DNA of 57,055 nt from contig CALUPL010000044.1 in the NCBI GenBank assembly GCA_944322635.1, forward strand, positions 1-57,055. Direction: 5' to 3'. The notes beneath the pieces are model-generated. The model was not told the DNA's origin, did no database searches, and was given only the letters and a program-made list of their open reading frames with translations. The translations under genes and the position numbers were made by a program. The stretch comes from an uncultured Mailhella sp. (GTDB lineage Bacteria > Desulfobacterota > Desulfovibrionia > Desulfovibrionales > Desulfovibrionaceae). Of this stretch, positions 1-9,330 are shown in pieces (the stretch's first letter is position 1; the number at the start of each line of letters is the position of its first letter).

Positions 1-791
<791 letters not shown>

Positions 792-863
792 TCAGAGGCC
801 GCAACAGGAAAGGAAAGGCTTTTGGAGCCACCCTGCGGCCGAACGGGAGAAAACTAATACTGT

Positions 864-879
864 TTGATTAAACAATCAA
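864..879. promoter_or_regulatory. Inverted repeat between PFOR and marR, candidate operator
   Basis: TTGATT and AATCAA are separated by AAAC, a 6-bp perfect inverted repeat that extends imperfectly on both sides. It lies about 150 bases upstream of the PFOR start and 175 bases upstream of the MarR start. AT-rich inverted repeats of this size are typical operators for MarR-family dimers. Assignment to the adjacent regulator is inference. Confidence 0.4.
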
Positions 880-1004
880 CCGTTTTCCCTCTATCAAGAT
901 ATCAAAAAACTCACTTTCCGTAAAGATGGGGAATCCGGGAAGCGGGACAGAAAAAGGAAATTATCATTTACCGGTGCCGGGGAAATGAGGGAAGATGAAC
1001 CACA

Positions 1005-1040
1005 CCCGCCTAGGCGGGAAGTTCTGGCGGGAATTCCCGC
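1005..1040. promoter_or_regulatory. Two tandem perfect 14-bp palindromes before marR
   Basis: CCCGCCTAGGCGGG at 1005-1018 and GCGGGAATTCCCGC at 1027-1040 are each perfect 14-bp palindromes. Their centres are 22 bases apart, about two helical turns, and the second ends 13 bases before the marR start codon. They could be operators for an autoregulatory dimer or hairpins in the leader. Both readings are inference. Confidence 0.45.
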
Positions 1041-1053
1041 GCAAGGGGGATGC

Positions 1054-1494
1054 ATGGAATATAGCGACTGTATTGACAGGTTCAACCGGATTTTGGTTCG
1101 GGCACACAGAATCATTCAAAATGAACTGCTGAAGCGCGGAGTGGACGATCTGGTGCCTTCCCATGGTGCTGTGCTGGAATATCTGAGCCAGGCGGGCATG
1201 CCTCAGCCGGTAACGGAACTTGTGGTGGCGCTGAAAAGGCCAAAGTCTTCCATTACCAAAGCCACCGACTGTCTGGAGCATGGAGGATATGTGTTCAAGA
1301 AGCCCAATCCCGGCGACGGACGCAGCTATCTTGTCGGTCTTACTCCGGCAGGCACCGAAGTGTTGGAGCAGTTTCGGACTGTCTATTCCGTTCTTGAAAA
1401 AAAACTTTTTTCATCACTCCCGCAGCGTCAGCGGGAAGAGTGCATGCAGACATTGAAGGAAATGGAAGCCAATCTGGATCATTACCTTGTCTGA
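1054..1494 (+). CDS. MarR family transcriptional regulator
   Basis: A 146-residue protein beginning MEYSDCIDRFNRILVRAHRI. It has the layout of a MarR winged helix: an N-terminal dimerisation helix, a helix-turn-helix around residues 47-75 (PVTELVVALKRPKSSITKAT, followed by CLEHGGYV), the wing at KKPNPGDGRSYLVGLT near residues 85-100, and a long C-terminal dimerisation helix. The ATG at 1054 is chosen over one at 985 because an AAGGGGGA ribosome site lies just upstream (1043-1050) and the upstream extension is proline/arginine-rich and unlike the family. The gene is divergent from PFOR and is probably a local repressor or activator. Its ligand cannot be read from sequence. Confidence 0.88.
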   Translation: MEYSDCIDRFNRILVRAHRIIQNELLKRGVDDLVPSHGAVLEYLSQAGMPQPVTELVVALKRPKSSITKATDCLEHGGYVFKKPNPGDGRSYLVGLTPAGTEVLEQFRTVYSVLEKKLFSSLPQRQREECMQTLKEMEANLDHYLV

Positions 1495-1649
1495 TAGTGA
1501 TGTTTTGAGCCTGAGAGGCGTATGCTGCAGCCCGGAGCGGCCGTACGGCGTACCTCGGAAAGTCGGGAATCGGAAAATCCGCTGCCGTCATGGGGTGATT
1601 TTCAATTCAGGAAAGGGGCATGGTGCCTCGTTTCAGTCCGCCGGGGAGG

Positions 1650-1689
1650 TTGTGAAACAACAAGGGCGGAGGATACGTTTCCCCCGCCC
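1650..1689 (-). terminator. Intrinsic terminator of the agmatinase gene
   Basis: GGGCGG-A-GG at 1664-1672 pairs with CC-C-CCGCCC at 1681-1689. Read on the minus strand, the stem is followed by TTGTTGTTTC. It lies 31 bases after the agmatinase stop codon. Confidence 0.65.
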
Positions 1690-1719
1690 GGATGCAGATC
1701 TTCTTATTTTCTGAATATG

Positions 1720-2598
1720 CTACTTTACGTCGCCGTTTCGTTCTGCAATGCCCATAAGGGCATAGGTAAGACTGGCGGCGGTGAAATCCGACATGATGTG
1801 TCCCTCACGAGGGGCGAGTTCGACAATGTCGAATCCCAGCAGTCTGCGTCCCTTTACGGCTTTTTCTGCAAGGTCGAGAGCCTGATACCAGCTGAGGCCT
1901 CCGGGCACGGGTGTGCCGGTTTCCGGCATAATGGAAGGATCAAGACCATCCACATCGAAGGTTATGAAAATATTTTTCGGAAAATATTCAGGTATGAGAT
2001 TGTCCGGCATGCCGCAGCGGTACAGGTACGGAGCATCCCAGCTGGTGACGGAGTGTTCGTTTCGAGCCTCAAGTTCTTCCCGGCAGAAAATGCGGTTGCC
2101 GAGCTGAACAAGGGGAAGTCCGAGATCCTTGACCGCGCGGCGCATGACGCTGGCGTGACTCCACTTGCTTCCCTCGTAGCTGTCGCGCAGATCGGCATGG
2201 GCGTCGAACTGTACAACACCGAAGGTACCGAAGCGCTCCTTGAGTGCAATCATTTCTCCGTAGGTGAGGGAATGCTCTCCGCCGAGTACGACGGGCATGG
2301 CACCGGCGTCGAGTGCCGCAAGTACGGACTTCCGTATGCGCTCCATGACTTCTTCCGGAGAGCCTGAGCAGTCCACGGGATTGTGCGTGAATATTCCTTT
2401 TTCTCCGGGAAAGCTGACGCCGTCGTACAGTTCAAGCTGATCAGAGGCGTCGAGAATGGCTTCCGGTCCTCGGGAAGTGCCTCCTGCATAGCTGACCGTG
2501 GCCTCGTAAGGCACGGGAATGACATGGAAGCGAGTTTTGTCTGCAGGGCGGGGAGGCACTTCCGAAGAGAGAAAGCGTTTTTCGTATTCGTTCAGCAT
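1720..2598 (-). CDS. speB: Agmatinase / ureohydrolase family enzyme
   Basis: A 292-residue member of the binuclear-manganese ureohydrolases, which hydrolyse agmatine (or a related guanidino compound) to an amine plus urea. All metal-ligand motifs are present: GGEHS at residues 106-110, FDAHADLR at 131-138 and FDVDGLDPS near 210-218, followed by GTPVPGGLSW. The length is normal for agmatinase (about 290-310). The start at 2598 has an AAAGGGA ribosome site; the open frame continues upstream without support. No arginine decarboxylase or other polyamine gene is visible nearby, so the exact substrate (agmatine versus guanidinobutyrate, for example) is inferred from family resemblance. Confidence 0.85.
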   Translation of the reverse strand: MLNEYEKRFLSSEVPPRPADKTRFHVIPVPYEATVSYAGGTSRGPEAILDASDQLELYDGVSFPGEKGIFTHNPVDCSGSPEEVMERIRKSVLAALDAGAMPVVLGGEHSLTYGEMIALKERFGTFGVVQFDAHADLRDSYEGSKWSHASVMRRAVKDLGLPLVQLGNRIFCREELEARNEHSVTSWDAPYLYRCGMPDNLIPEYFPKNIFITFDVDGLDPSIMPETGTPVPGGLSWYQALDLAEKAVKGRRLLGFDIVELAPREGHIMSDFTAASLTYALMGIAERNGDVK

Positions 2599-2644
2599 GG
2601 AAATTCCCTTTAATGGCGAGGTTGGAGGCTTTTTTGAATGCGGC

Positions 2645-2676
2645 AGGGCCTTCCGGTAATGTTGCCGGAAGGCCCT
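2645..2676. terminator. Strong 12-bp hairpin downstream of the RND operon
   Basis: AGGGCCTTCCGG at 2645-2656 and CCGGAAGGCCCT at 2665-2676 are perfect complements with an 8-base loop. On the plus strand the hairpin is followed by TTGTTTAT; on the minus strand it lacks a clean U tract. Because both neighbouring genes run on the minus strand, it most likely ends or stabilises the RND transcript. Confidence 0.6.
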
Positions 2677-2732
2677 TTGTTTATCCGGTGAACGTGTTTT
2701 CTTCGAATTTTCAGGGAAGCGCAAGTCCGGAT

Positions 2733-5700
2733 TCAGCTTTCGGAAGGAGTTTTCGAGGCAGAATCGGCAAGACTCTTGCGGAAGATGCGGCGCATTTGTC
2801 TGCTCACCCATTTGCCGAAGTTGTCGAGATAGACGTAGTAAACCGGCGTGATGTAGAGCGTGACGAGCTGCGAGAAGATAAGACCGCCGGACACGCATAT
2901 GCCGATAGGCTGGCGGGCTTCCGCCCCCGTGGCTCCTATGCCGAATGCCAGAGGCAGAGCGCCCATGACGGCGGCAAGGGTGGTCATGAGAATGGGGCGG
3001 AAGCGGATGAGACAGCCCTGAATGATGGCATCTTCCGTTTCCAGACTTCCGCTGCGTTCGGCCGCAAGGGCAAAGTCGAGCACCATGATGGCGTTTTTCT
3101 TGACGATGCCGATGAGCATGATGATGCCCACAAAGGCGGTCATGTTCAGTTCCGAATTGAAGAGCCACAGACTGAACAGCGCGCCGAACGCCGCGGACGG
3201 CAGACCGGAAAGAATGGTGATGGGGTGAATGAAGCTTTCGTACAGAATTCCGAGCACGATGTAGATGAGCAGCAGTGCCACGATGATAATGAGTATCATA
3301 TCGTGTACGGAGTCCTGGAAGTCCTGGGCTGTGCCGGTGAGACTGCCGGAAACCGAGGCAGGCAGAAGGTCGCGCGCCACGTTTTCCACATCGGCCATGG
3401 CCTCGCCCATGGCATAGCCGCTGGCGACATTGAAGGAAATGCTTACGGCCGGGAACTGACCTCTGTGGTTCACGGAAAGAGGGCCGGCTTCAAACTGGCG
3501 AGTGACCAGTGTTTCAAGCGGTACCAGCTTGCCTTTGCCGGAACGCAGGTAGATGCTTTCCAGAATGCTTGCACTGTCCTGAAGGTCACGGGAGACTTCC
3601 ATTTTCACGGTATAGTCGCTGACATCCGTATAAATGGTGGAAATTTCCCGGGTGCCGAAGGCCGAGTAGAGAGAGTTTTCTATCTGTGAGAGCGTGATGC
3701 CCAGCATGGTGGCCTTGTCTCTGTCCACAATGAGGCGGATGGAGGGGTTCATGAGCTGCAGATCGGAGCCTACGTCACGTATGCTCTTCACAGGGTGAAG
3801 CGCCTCTTCCACATCGCGTGCGGCGGCATAGAGCTCGGCGGTGTTGCTGCCAACAAGCGTGTAGGTGTAAATGCCGGTGGAACTGCCGCCCGCACCCTGC
3901 ATGTTGGCGTTTCGCAGGGAAACCATGAGCGTGGGATTGGTGTCGAGAGCCTTTCTGAGCCGGTCGATGACGACATTGATGTTGTCGCGTTCGGAAATGG
4001 GCTTCAGGCGGATCATGATGTTGGCGGTATTGGTGTCCGCTCTTGTGCCGCCGCCTATGGTGGTGGTGAAGCTGCGTACCGCAGGGTCTGCGGAAATAAG
4101 GGGATGAAGCTCTTCCACGGCTTTGGTCAGAGCCTCGAAGGAAATGGATTCTTCGGCGCGGGCGTAGAGTCGTATGCGACCGCCGTCGATGGCCGGAAAG
4201 TAGCCCGTGGGCACCAGCGTGGAGAGCCACCATGTGGCCACGATAAGCAGCAGAGAGCCAACAAAGGTAAGAAAGCGGTGACGCATCACGCAGTGAAGAC
4301 TTCGCGAATACAGGGAGAGCAGCGCGACGAAACCGCGTTCCATGGAAGCCTTCAGGCCCGTATGCTTGATGTGCACGGACTGATCGGTGAGAAACAGGGC
4401 GCTCATCATGGGCGTGAGACTGATGGAAATGAAAAAGGAAATGGAAATGGCGATGATGATGACAGCCGCGAATTCAAAGAACATGCGGCCTGCCGTGCCG
4501 GGCAGAAAAAGCAGAGGGATGAACACGGCACCGAGGGAAATGGTCATGGAAAGAATGGTGAACCCGATTTCACCGGCGCCGTCCATGGCAGCATTGAACG
4601 GCGACTTTCCCATTTCTCTGTGCCGGATGATGTTTTCCAGCATGACTATGGCGTCGTCCACCACGAATCCTACCACCAGAATGAGAGCCATGAGCGACAT
4701 GTTGTCGAGACTGAATCCGGCGGTGAACATGAGCGGAAACGTGGCTACCACGGAAAGCGGCAAAGCCAGACTGGGAATGATGGTGGCCATGCCGTCGCGC
4801 AGAAACGCGTAAATGACGAGCACCACCAGCAGGATGGTCAGCAGAAGTGTGAATTCCACCTCATGCACGGATTCCTTGATGGGAATGGAGGTGTCTTCCA
4901 CCACGGCCATGTCGATGGAAGGCGGGAGTGTGTTTTCGATGTCGGCAAGCAGGTCGAGAATGTCGCTTACGATTTGTACGGTGTTTCCGCCGGGCTGTTT
5001 TGTCACCTGTACGATGACGCCGGGGTTTCCGCTGATGAAGCTGGCCTGGTTTGTTTCTTCCACGCCTTCTTCCACGTCGGCCACGTCGCTCAGGCGCACG
5101 GGAGCACCGTTACGCCACGCAACCACGATTTTGGCGAAGTCCTCGGCCTTGATGAGCGAACCGTTATCTTTAATGTTGCGTATGCGATCCGCCCCTTCCA
5201 GCTTGCCGGTGGGAAGGGTGACGTTGGCGGCGTCGATGCCGTTTCGTATTTCTTCGGCACTGACGTCACGGGCCTGCATGAGATCGGGGCGAAGGTTGAC
5301 GCGCACCGCGTAGCGTTTGGCTCCGCGCACGTCGGACTTGGACACGCCGGCTACCATGGAAAGCCGCTGAGAGACGTAGTTTTCCGCGTAGTCCGTAAGC
5401 TGCTGTCTGGTAAGAGTGTTGGAGGTGAGGGCGATCTGAATGACGGGCAGAGAGTCTGGGTCCAGCTTCATGAAGCGGGGCATCTGCGTCATGGTGTCCG
5501 GCATTTTGGAATAGGCAATGGATATGGCGGACTGCACATCGAGAGCCGCTCCGTCGATGTCACGATCAAGCTCGAACTCCACCCGTACCATGGTACGTCC
5601 GAGTTTGTTGGTGGAGGTCATGTTTTTGATGCTGGCAATGGTGGAGAGCTGTTTTTCCAGCGGCTTGGCCACGGACGTGGCCATGGTTTCGGGAGAGGCG

Positions 5701-5858
5701 CCACTCAACGTGGCGGAAACGATGATGACGGGATAATCGATGTTTGGGTTCTCGCTCAAAGGAAGGCGCAGATAGCTCATCCATCCGAAGACGAGAATTC
5801 CCATCATGAGCAGCGTGGTTGCGACGGGACGCTTGATGAACGTGGTGGAAATGTTCAT
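2733..5858 (-). CDS. RND-family multidrug efflux permease (HAE1 type)
   Basis: A 1041-residue inner-membrane proton antiporter of the AcrB/MdtB type. It starts MNISTTFIKRPVATTLLMMG, the typical N-terminal cytoplasmic/TM1 sequence, and has the duplicated plan of six TM segments plus a large periplasmic loop in each half. The central TM4 motif VGFVVDDAIVMLENI, with the paired aspartates of the proton relay, is present around residue 400; the second-half counterpart is GIIMLIGIVKKNAIMVLDFA. The length is normal. Its start overlaps the adaptor stop by four bases (ATGA), so the two are translationally coupled. No TolC-type outer membrane channel is encoded next to it, so the pump presumably uses one encoded elsewhere. 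The substrate is unknown. Confidence 0.95.
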   Translation of the reverse strand: MNISTTFIKRPVATTLLMMGILVFGWMSYLRLPLSENPNIDYPVIIVSATLSGASPETMATSVAKPLEKQLSTIASIKNMTSTNKLGRTMVRVEFELDRDIDGAALDVQSAISIAYSKMPDTMTQMPRFMKLDPDSLPVIQIALTSNTLTRQQLTDYAENYVSQRLSMVAGVSKSDVRGAKRYAVRVNLRPDLMQARDVSAEEIRNGIDAANVTLPTGKLEGADRIRNIKDNGSLIKAEDFAKIVVAWRNGAPVRLSDVADVEEGVEETNQASFISGNPGVIVQVTKQPGGNTVQIVSDILDLLADIENTLPPSIDMAVVEDTSIPIKESVHEVEFTLLLTILLVVLVIYAFLRDGMATIIPSLALPLSVVATFPLMFTAGFSLDNMSLMALILVVGFVVDDAIVMLENIIRHREMGKSPFNAAMDGAGEIGFTILSMTISLGAVFIPLLFLPGTAGRMFFEFAAVIIIAISISFFISISLTPMMSALFLTDQSVHIKHTGLKASMERGFVALLSLYSRSLHCVMRHRFLTFVGSLLLIVATWWLSTLVPTGYFPAIDGGRIRLYARAEESISFEALTKAVEELHPLISADPAVRSFTTTIGGGTRADTNTANIMIRLKPISERDNINVVIDRLRKALDTNPTLMVSLRNANMQGAGGSSTGIYTYTLVGSNTAELYAAARDVEEALHPVKSIRDVGSDLQLMNPSIRLIVDRDKATMLGITLSQIENSLYSAFGTREISTIYTDVSDYTVKMEVSRDLQDSASILESIYLRSGKGKLVPLETLVTRQFEAGPLSVNHRGQFPAVSISFNVASGYAMGEAMADVENVARDLLPASVSGSLTGTAQDFQDSVHDMILIIIVALLLIYIVLGILYESFIHPITILSGLPSAAFGALFSLWLFNSELNMTAFVGIIMLIGIVKKNAIMVLDFALAAERSGSLETEDAIIQGCLIRFRPILMTTLAAVMGALPLAFGIGATGAEARQPIGICVSGGLIFSQLVTLYITPVYYVYLDNFGKWVSRQMRRIFRKSLADSASKTPSES

Positions 5859-6970
5859 TGCTGCGCTCCCCCGGAGGCGGTTATTTTTCTGTCTTCCTGC
5901 AGACGCACGGGCATGCCGTCCTTCAGGCGTACATGCCCCTCAAGCACTACCTGCTCTCCGCTGGCAAGGCCTTTGGATATGACGGTCATGCCGTTGTTTT
6001 CCACATCGGTGGTTACAAGACGTACCTTGGCCAGTTTGTCGTTGCCCACCACATACACGAAGGGGCCGTCCGGGCCGAGCAGAACCGCGCGGCTGGGAAC
6101 GGTGACGGCGTTCTTTCTCATGTCGAGCTGAAGACTTACGCGAAGAAATTCTCCGGGCCAGAGTTCCGTTCCTTCGTTGATGAAGCGGGCCTTAAGCGGC
6201 ACTGTGCCCGTGTCGGCATCCACATTTCCCACGAATATGACGTCGCCGGAGAGCGGCTTGCCTTCCTTGGATTCGGCCGAGACCTTGAGCCCTGTTTCCC
6301 GGACGTTGCGACGTATCAGAGGAAGGTGTTTTTCCGGCACGCTGAAGATGATGTCCGCGGGCTGGAAGGCATCGACGACCACAAGAAGTGTCTGAGCCGT
6401 GATGACGTTGCCCTGGTCCACTCGTACGTCGGCTGCACGGCCGTCCATGGGAGCTCGTATTTCGCAGTAGGAAAGATCGAGTTCGGCTTTTTCCAGAGCC
6501 GCCGCATCTTCGCGTACGTCGGCCTGGGCGCTCACCATGGTCACACGGGCTGCGTCGGTTTCTGCAGCACTGGAAAAACCGCCTTTCTTCATTTTCAGTG
6601 CGCGGGAGTAATCATCCTGCGCCTTGGCAAGCTTGGCTTTGTCGCTCTCCAGTCTGGCCTGAGCCTGATGGAGCGCTATTTCATAAGGCTCCTTTTCAAT
6701 GACGAACAGAAGCTGACCTTTTTTTACCATGTCGCCGTCGTGTACGAGCACCTGCTGCAGCTCTCCGTTTGTACGCGAGACGATGTTCACCGTGGCCGAA
6801 GGTTCCACGGTACCGACGGCCTCAAGCATGTAGGGGACATCCTTGGTCGAGGAAGTGACGAGAGAAACCAGTGCCGTACGTACGGCGCGGGGCTGTTGCT
6901 TCTTGGATTCGTCGGAACAGCCTGAAATCAGTACGGCACAGACAAAGCACAGGAAAAGTCGGATGGACAT
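5855..6970 (-). CDS. RND efflux periplasmic adaptor (membrane fusion protein), lipoprotein
   Basis: A 371-residue HlyD/AcrA-type adaptor that links the permease to an outer membrane channel. The N-terminus MSIRLFLCFVCAVLISGCSD carries a lipobox (LISGC), so it should be lipid-anchored in the periplasm. The biotinyl-lipoyl half motifs (VEPSATVNIVSRTNGELQQV and the later RAPMDGRAADVRVDQGNVI) flank an alpha-helical hairpin at about residues 100-160, followed by beta-barrel and membrane-proximal domains. It is the first gene of a two-gene operon with a near-consensus promoter upstream. Confidence 0.93.
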   Translation of the reverse strand: MSIRLFLCFVCAVLISGCSDESKKQQPRAVRTALVSLVTSSTKDVPYMLEAVGTVEPSATVNIVSRTNGELQQVLVHDGDMVKKGQLLFVIEKEPYEIALHQAQARLESDKAKLAKAQDDYSRALKMKKGGFSSAAETDAARVTMVSAQADVREDAAALEKAELDLSYCEIRAPMDGRAADVRVDQGNVITAQTLLVVVDAFQPADIIFSVPEKHLPLIRRNVRETGLKVSAESKEGKPLSGDVIFVGNVDADTGTVPLKARFINEGTELWPGEFLRVSLQLDMRKNAVTVPSRAVLLGPDGPFVYVVGNDKLAKVRLVTTDVENNGMTVISKGLASGEQVVLEGHVRLKDGMPVRLQEDRKITASGGAQQ

Positions 6971-7009
6971 GGGAGCTCCTGACAGATTTTTGCAGGGATT
7001 ACTTTATCA

Positions 7010-7039
7010 TCTATACGAAGAGGAAAATTTTGCTGTCAA
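7010..7039 (-). promoter_or_regulatory. Sigma70-type promoter of the RND efflux operon
   Basis: On the minus strand, TTGACA (7034-7039) is followed after 18 bases by TATAGA (7010-7015). This is a perfect -35 and a 5-of-6 -10. The predicted start of transcription, near 7003, gives a leader of about 33 bases to the adaptor ATG at 6970. Confidence 0.65.
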
Positions 7040-7089
7040 GAAATGAGCGGAAAGAGTTTTCTTTCAAAAGATTGCAGACGGCTGCATAA

Positions 7090-7126
7090 AAGAACAGAGC
7101 CATTTCCGCAGGCAGCGGAAATGGCT
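7090..7126 (-). terminator. Intrinsic terminator of trmJ
   Basis: AGCCATTTCCGC (7098-7109) and GCGGAAATGGCT (7115-7126) form a perfect 12-bp stem with a 5-base loop. On the minus strand it is followed by a TTCTTTTAT tract and lies 23 bases past the trmJ stop. Confidence 0.8.
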
Positions 7127-7149
7127 GGTGAGAACACGGCGGAATACAA

Positions 7150-7923
7150 TCAGAATTTCGACTCGTCATCTCCGCGAACGAGATGTTCCATCTGCCGACA
7201 GATGCCCATGAAAATGTCCATTTCATGCCGACGCAGATCGGCCCTGTCGAAAAATCGGGCCAGAGGCAGGAAGAAATGTTCCGGGTTGTCTCGTGGAATG
7301 GTACCGATGTCCATGAGTGTGTTCTTGAGAGTGCGGAAGAGAAAGTCTCTTTCTTCTGCCGTGACACGGCGCGACAGATTGGGATGGGCGTCGATTCTGG
7401 CGGTATCCGGCAGCGCCAGATAGCATTCATAGATCATGAGCAGCACGGCCTGGGCAAGATTCAGGGAGGAAGCATCCGGTGCGGTGGGAATGGTGACGAG
7501 ACGTCCGCAGTTTTCCAGGTCTTCGTTGCTGAGACCGCGATCTTCCGGGCCGAACATGATGGCGACGTTTTCACCGAGGGACAGGCGCTCCGCAATTTCC
7601 GCCGCTGCCTGTCGGGGCGTTATGAGCTGCTGCCTCGCTCCGCCTGTGCGTGCCGTAGTGCCGACGACCAGTGTACAGGAAGCCACGGCTTCCAGAACTG
7701 AACTGGTAACGGTGACGGAATCAAGCAGGGGTTTGCCCTGACTTGTTGCCGTGGGAAGAGCCTTTTCGTAGTTCCAGCGGTGGGGTTCGGCAAGATACAG
7801 GGGGGCGTGACCGAAGTTTGCGGAAGCTCTGGCAGCCATGCCGATGTTTTCGGGAAAGTTGGTGCGAACCAGTACCAGACGAAGATTCCGCATCATAGCG
7901 GCTATTTCGGAAGCGTTTTTCAT
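7150..7923 (-). CDS. trmJ: TrmJ-type tRNA 2'-O-methyltransferase (SPOUT superfamily)
   Basis: A 257-residue SPOUT methyltransferase. TrmJ methylates the 2'-hydroxyl of the nucleotide at position 32 in the tRNA anticodon loop using S-adenosylmethionine. The three knot motifs are visible: motif 1 LVRTNFPENIGMAARASANFG (residues 18-38), motif 2 NVAIMFGPEDRGLSNEDL (about 119-136) and motif 3 TIPTAPDASSLNLAQAVLLM (about 144-163). The C-terminal helical extension ending in HEMDIFMGICRQMEHL fits TrmJ rather than TrmH. The start codon lacks a clear Shine-Dalgarno and is preceded by a GC-rich hairpin at 7932-7946. Confidence 0.85.
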   Translation of the reverse strand: MKNASEIAAMMRNLRLVLVRTNFPENIGMAARASANFGHAPLYLAEPHRWNYEKALPTATSQGKPLLDSVTVTSSVLEAVASCTLVVGTTARTGGARQQLITPRQAAAEIAERLSLGENVAIMFGPEDRGLSNEDLENCGRLVTIPTAPDASSLNLAQAVLLMIYECYLALPDTARIDAHPNLSRRVTAEERDFLFRTLKNTLMDIGTIPRDNPEHFFLPLARFFDRADLRRHEMDIFMGICRQMEHLVRGDDESKF

Positions 7924-7931
7924 GCAGACAT

Positions 7932-7946
7932 CGGGCCGGGGGCCCG
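7932..7946. promoter_or_regulatory. GC hairpin over the trmJ ribosome-binding position
   Basis: CGGGCC and GGCCCG around a GGG loop form a perfect 6-bp GC stem 8 bases upstream of the trmJ start, where the Shine-Dalgarno should be. On the plus strand it is followed by CTCCGTTTTTATTTTTT and could therefore stop antisense transcription. The regulatory role is inference. Confidence 0.35.
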
Positions 7947-7968
7947 CTCCGTTTTTATTTTTTATTCA

Positions 7969-8484
7969 TTAAATAGTGTCGGGCCATACATGGGAAGCCG
8001 TGAGGGCCAGCATGGCCATACCCAGACCGAATTTGACGACCATGCCCAGAAATCGCCCTACAAAAGCTCCCTGAGCGGAACGGAAGGCCACTTCCGCAGG
8101 CTGACGGCGAATGAGAGCTTCCGCCAGAAAGCAGCCTGCCCAGGCTCCGAACAGAGCACCGAATACGGCGCCGACACCGAACATGAAAGGCGCACCGAAC
8201 ACGGCGCCGAGTACGGCCCCCAGAATGCCCGCCCATGTGGAAATTCTGGACGAGCCGTATTTTTTTGCGCCCCATATCTGTGCGCCGAATTCCACAATTT
8301 CTCCGGCAACGGCAAGTCCTATGAACATGACGAAGAAAAGAATGTTCAATCCGTTGTCCGGAACGAGCAGAGCCCAGGCCGTTACGAGAGCGACCATGGC
8401 CCAGTTGCCGGGAAGCGTGACCAGATTGAGCAGCACGCAGACGGCAAGGGCCAGCAGAAAGAGTGCGGTAAAGAAGACGCTCAT
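7969..8484 (-). CDS. DUF456-family integral membrane protein
   Basis: A 171-residue hydrophobic protein. The N-terminal segment SVFFTALFLLALAVCVLLNL followed by TLPGNW matches the DUF456 signature. A second hydrophobic stretch (LNILFFVMFIGLAVAGEIVEF) is followed by glycine/alanine-rich segments (AGILGAVLGAVFGAPFMFGVG) typical of the family. I count roughly four to five membrane segments. The function of DUF456 proteins is not established. Its ATG overlaps the stop of the upstream DUF1786-like gene by four bases, so the two are co-translated. Confidence 0.8.
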   Translation of the reverse strand: MSVFFTALFLLALAVCVLLNLVTLPGNWAMVALVTAWALLVPDNGLNILFFVMFIGLAVAGEIVEFGAQIWGAKKYGSSRISTWAGILGAVLGAVFGAPFMFGVGAVFGALFGAWAGCFLAEALIRRQPAEVAFRSAQGAFVGRFLGMVVKFGLGMAMLALTASHVWPDTI

Positions 8485-9308
8485 GCAGAATTCCTGAGAC
8501 TAAGACCGAAGAGAAGGCCGAAGGCACGATCGAAACGGTCGTTTCCACAGGGAGACACTATTCTGCCGCATCCTTTCAGTTCTTCGCGTCTGGGCCCGAG
8601 AATCCATGTGGGCCTGAAGCCTTCCGCCTCGGCAGGAAAGTCTCCGCAGATGCAACCGTGGCCTCCTGCCGCGCGGACCTGTTCATCGGGCAGCCAGTTC
8701 AGTCGCATTTCTTCAAGGTCCTTCAAAAAGTCCTCGCGGGAAATGTCGCTGTGCTGTTCGTAAAGTCCCAGCAGGCGTTCCTGGTAGATCATGAATGCCT
8801 GCATGTGGCGGTCTCCCGCCCATACGACGGTGACTCCTTCGTTCCAGGACCTTTCGCGCAGAGGATCCAGACTCATGGCTGCAAGAACGGCGGCCATGCC
8901 GCTGTCCGTTCCGAGACAGGGGCCGAAGATTTCCCCGGCCTGTGTCAGCAGAGGATCGACTTCCCAGCCGCGAAGGCGATTCTGAAGAAAGTCCTTCGGC
9001 CTTCCTTCCGTTTCATGAAGAAAGTTTTTCCATCGGAGAATGCGTTCGGCTCGGCGCTGCTTGCCATCTGCTTCGGAGCCGGCTGCCCGCATTCCGCAGA
9101 TCAGCGTGAGTTCAGGCCGGGGAAGGGCAGACTCTTTCAGAAAGTGCCGGCTTGCTTCCAGAGGGGAATCCGGGGAAAGTTCTGCCCTTGGCCAGCAGGA
9201 AAAATCCGTTTCCGGCAGGGCCAGAACAGCCGCCGTCAAGCGGCTTCCGTTGTCGATAAGCAGAGTGGGGCCAGACAATGCGAACTCTGCCGTCATGGTG
9301 CTCAGCAT
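8481..9308 (-). CDS. DUF1786-like ASKHA-fold ATPase, putative
   Basis: A 275-residue protein that starts near MLSTMTAEFALSGPTLLIDN. The phosphate-1-like strand-turn LIDNGSRLTAAVLA and the later GPCLGTDSGMAAVLAAM and TVVWAGDRHMQAF resemble DUF1786 proteins, which belong to the actin/Hsp70 ATPase superfamily and are found in anaerobes with uncharacterised function. The start at 9308 follows a weak GGAAAA site; 9296 is an alternative. It is co-translated with the DUF456 gene. The family assignment is from memory of motifs and is moderate. Confidence 0.6.
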   Translation of the reverse strand: MLSTMTAEFALSGPTLLIDNGSRLTAAVLALPETDFSCWPRAELSPDSPLEASRHFLKESALPRPELTLICGMRAAGSEADGKQRRAERILRWKNFLHETEGRPKDFLQNRLRGWEVDPLLTQAGEIFGPCLGTDSGMAAVLAAMSLDPLRERSWNEGVTVVWAGDRHMQAFMIYQERLLGLYEQHSDISREDFLKDLEEMRLNWLPDEQVRAAGGHGCICGDFPAEAEGFRPTWILGPRREELKGCGRIVSPCGNDRFDRAFGLLFGLSLRNSA

Positions 9309-9330
9309 GTTTTTTCCGTTTGCAGAATAA

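Noticed and set aside
2613..6925. Very long plus-strand open frames opposite the RND operon (up to 778 codons)
   Set aside because: They are shadows of GC-rich codon positions in recognised minus-strand genes; translations are histidine/glycine-rich and match no family.
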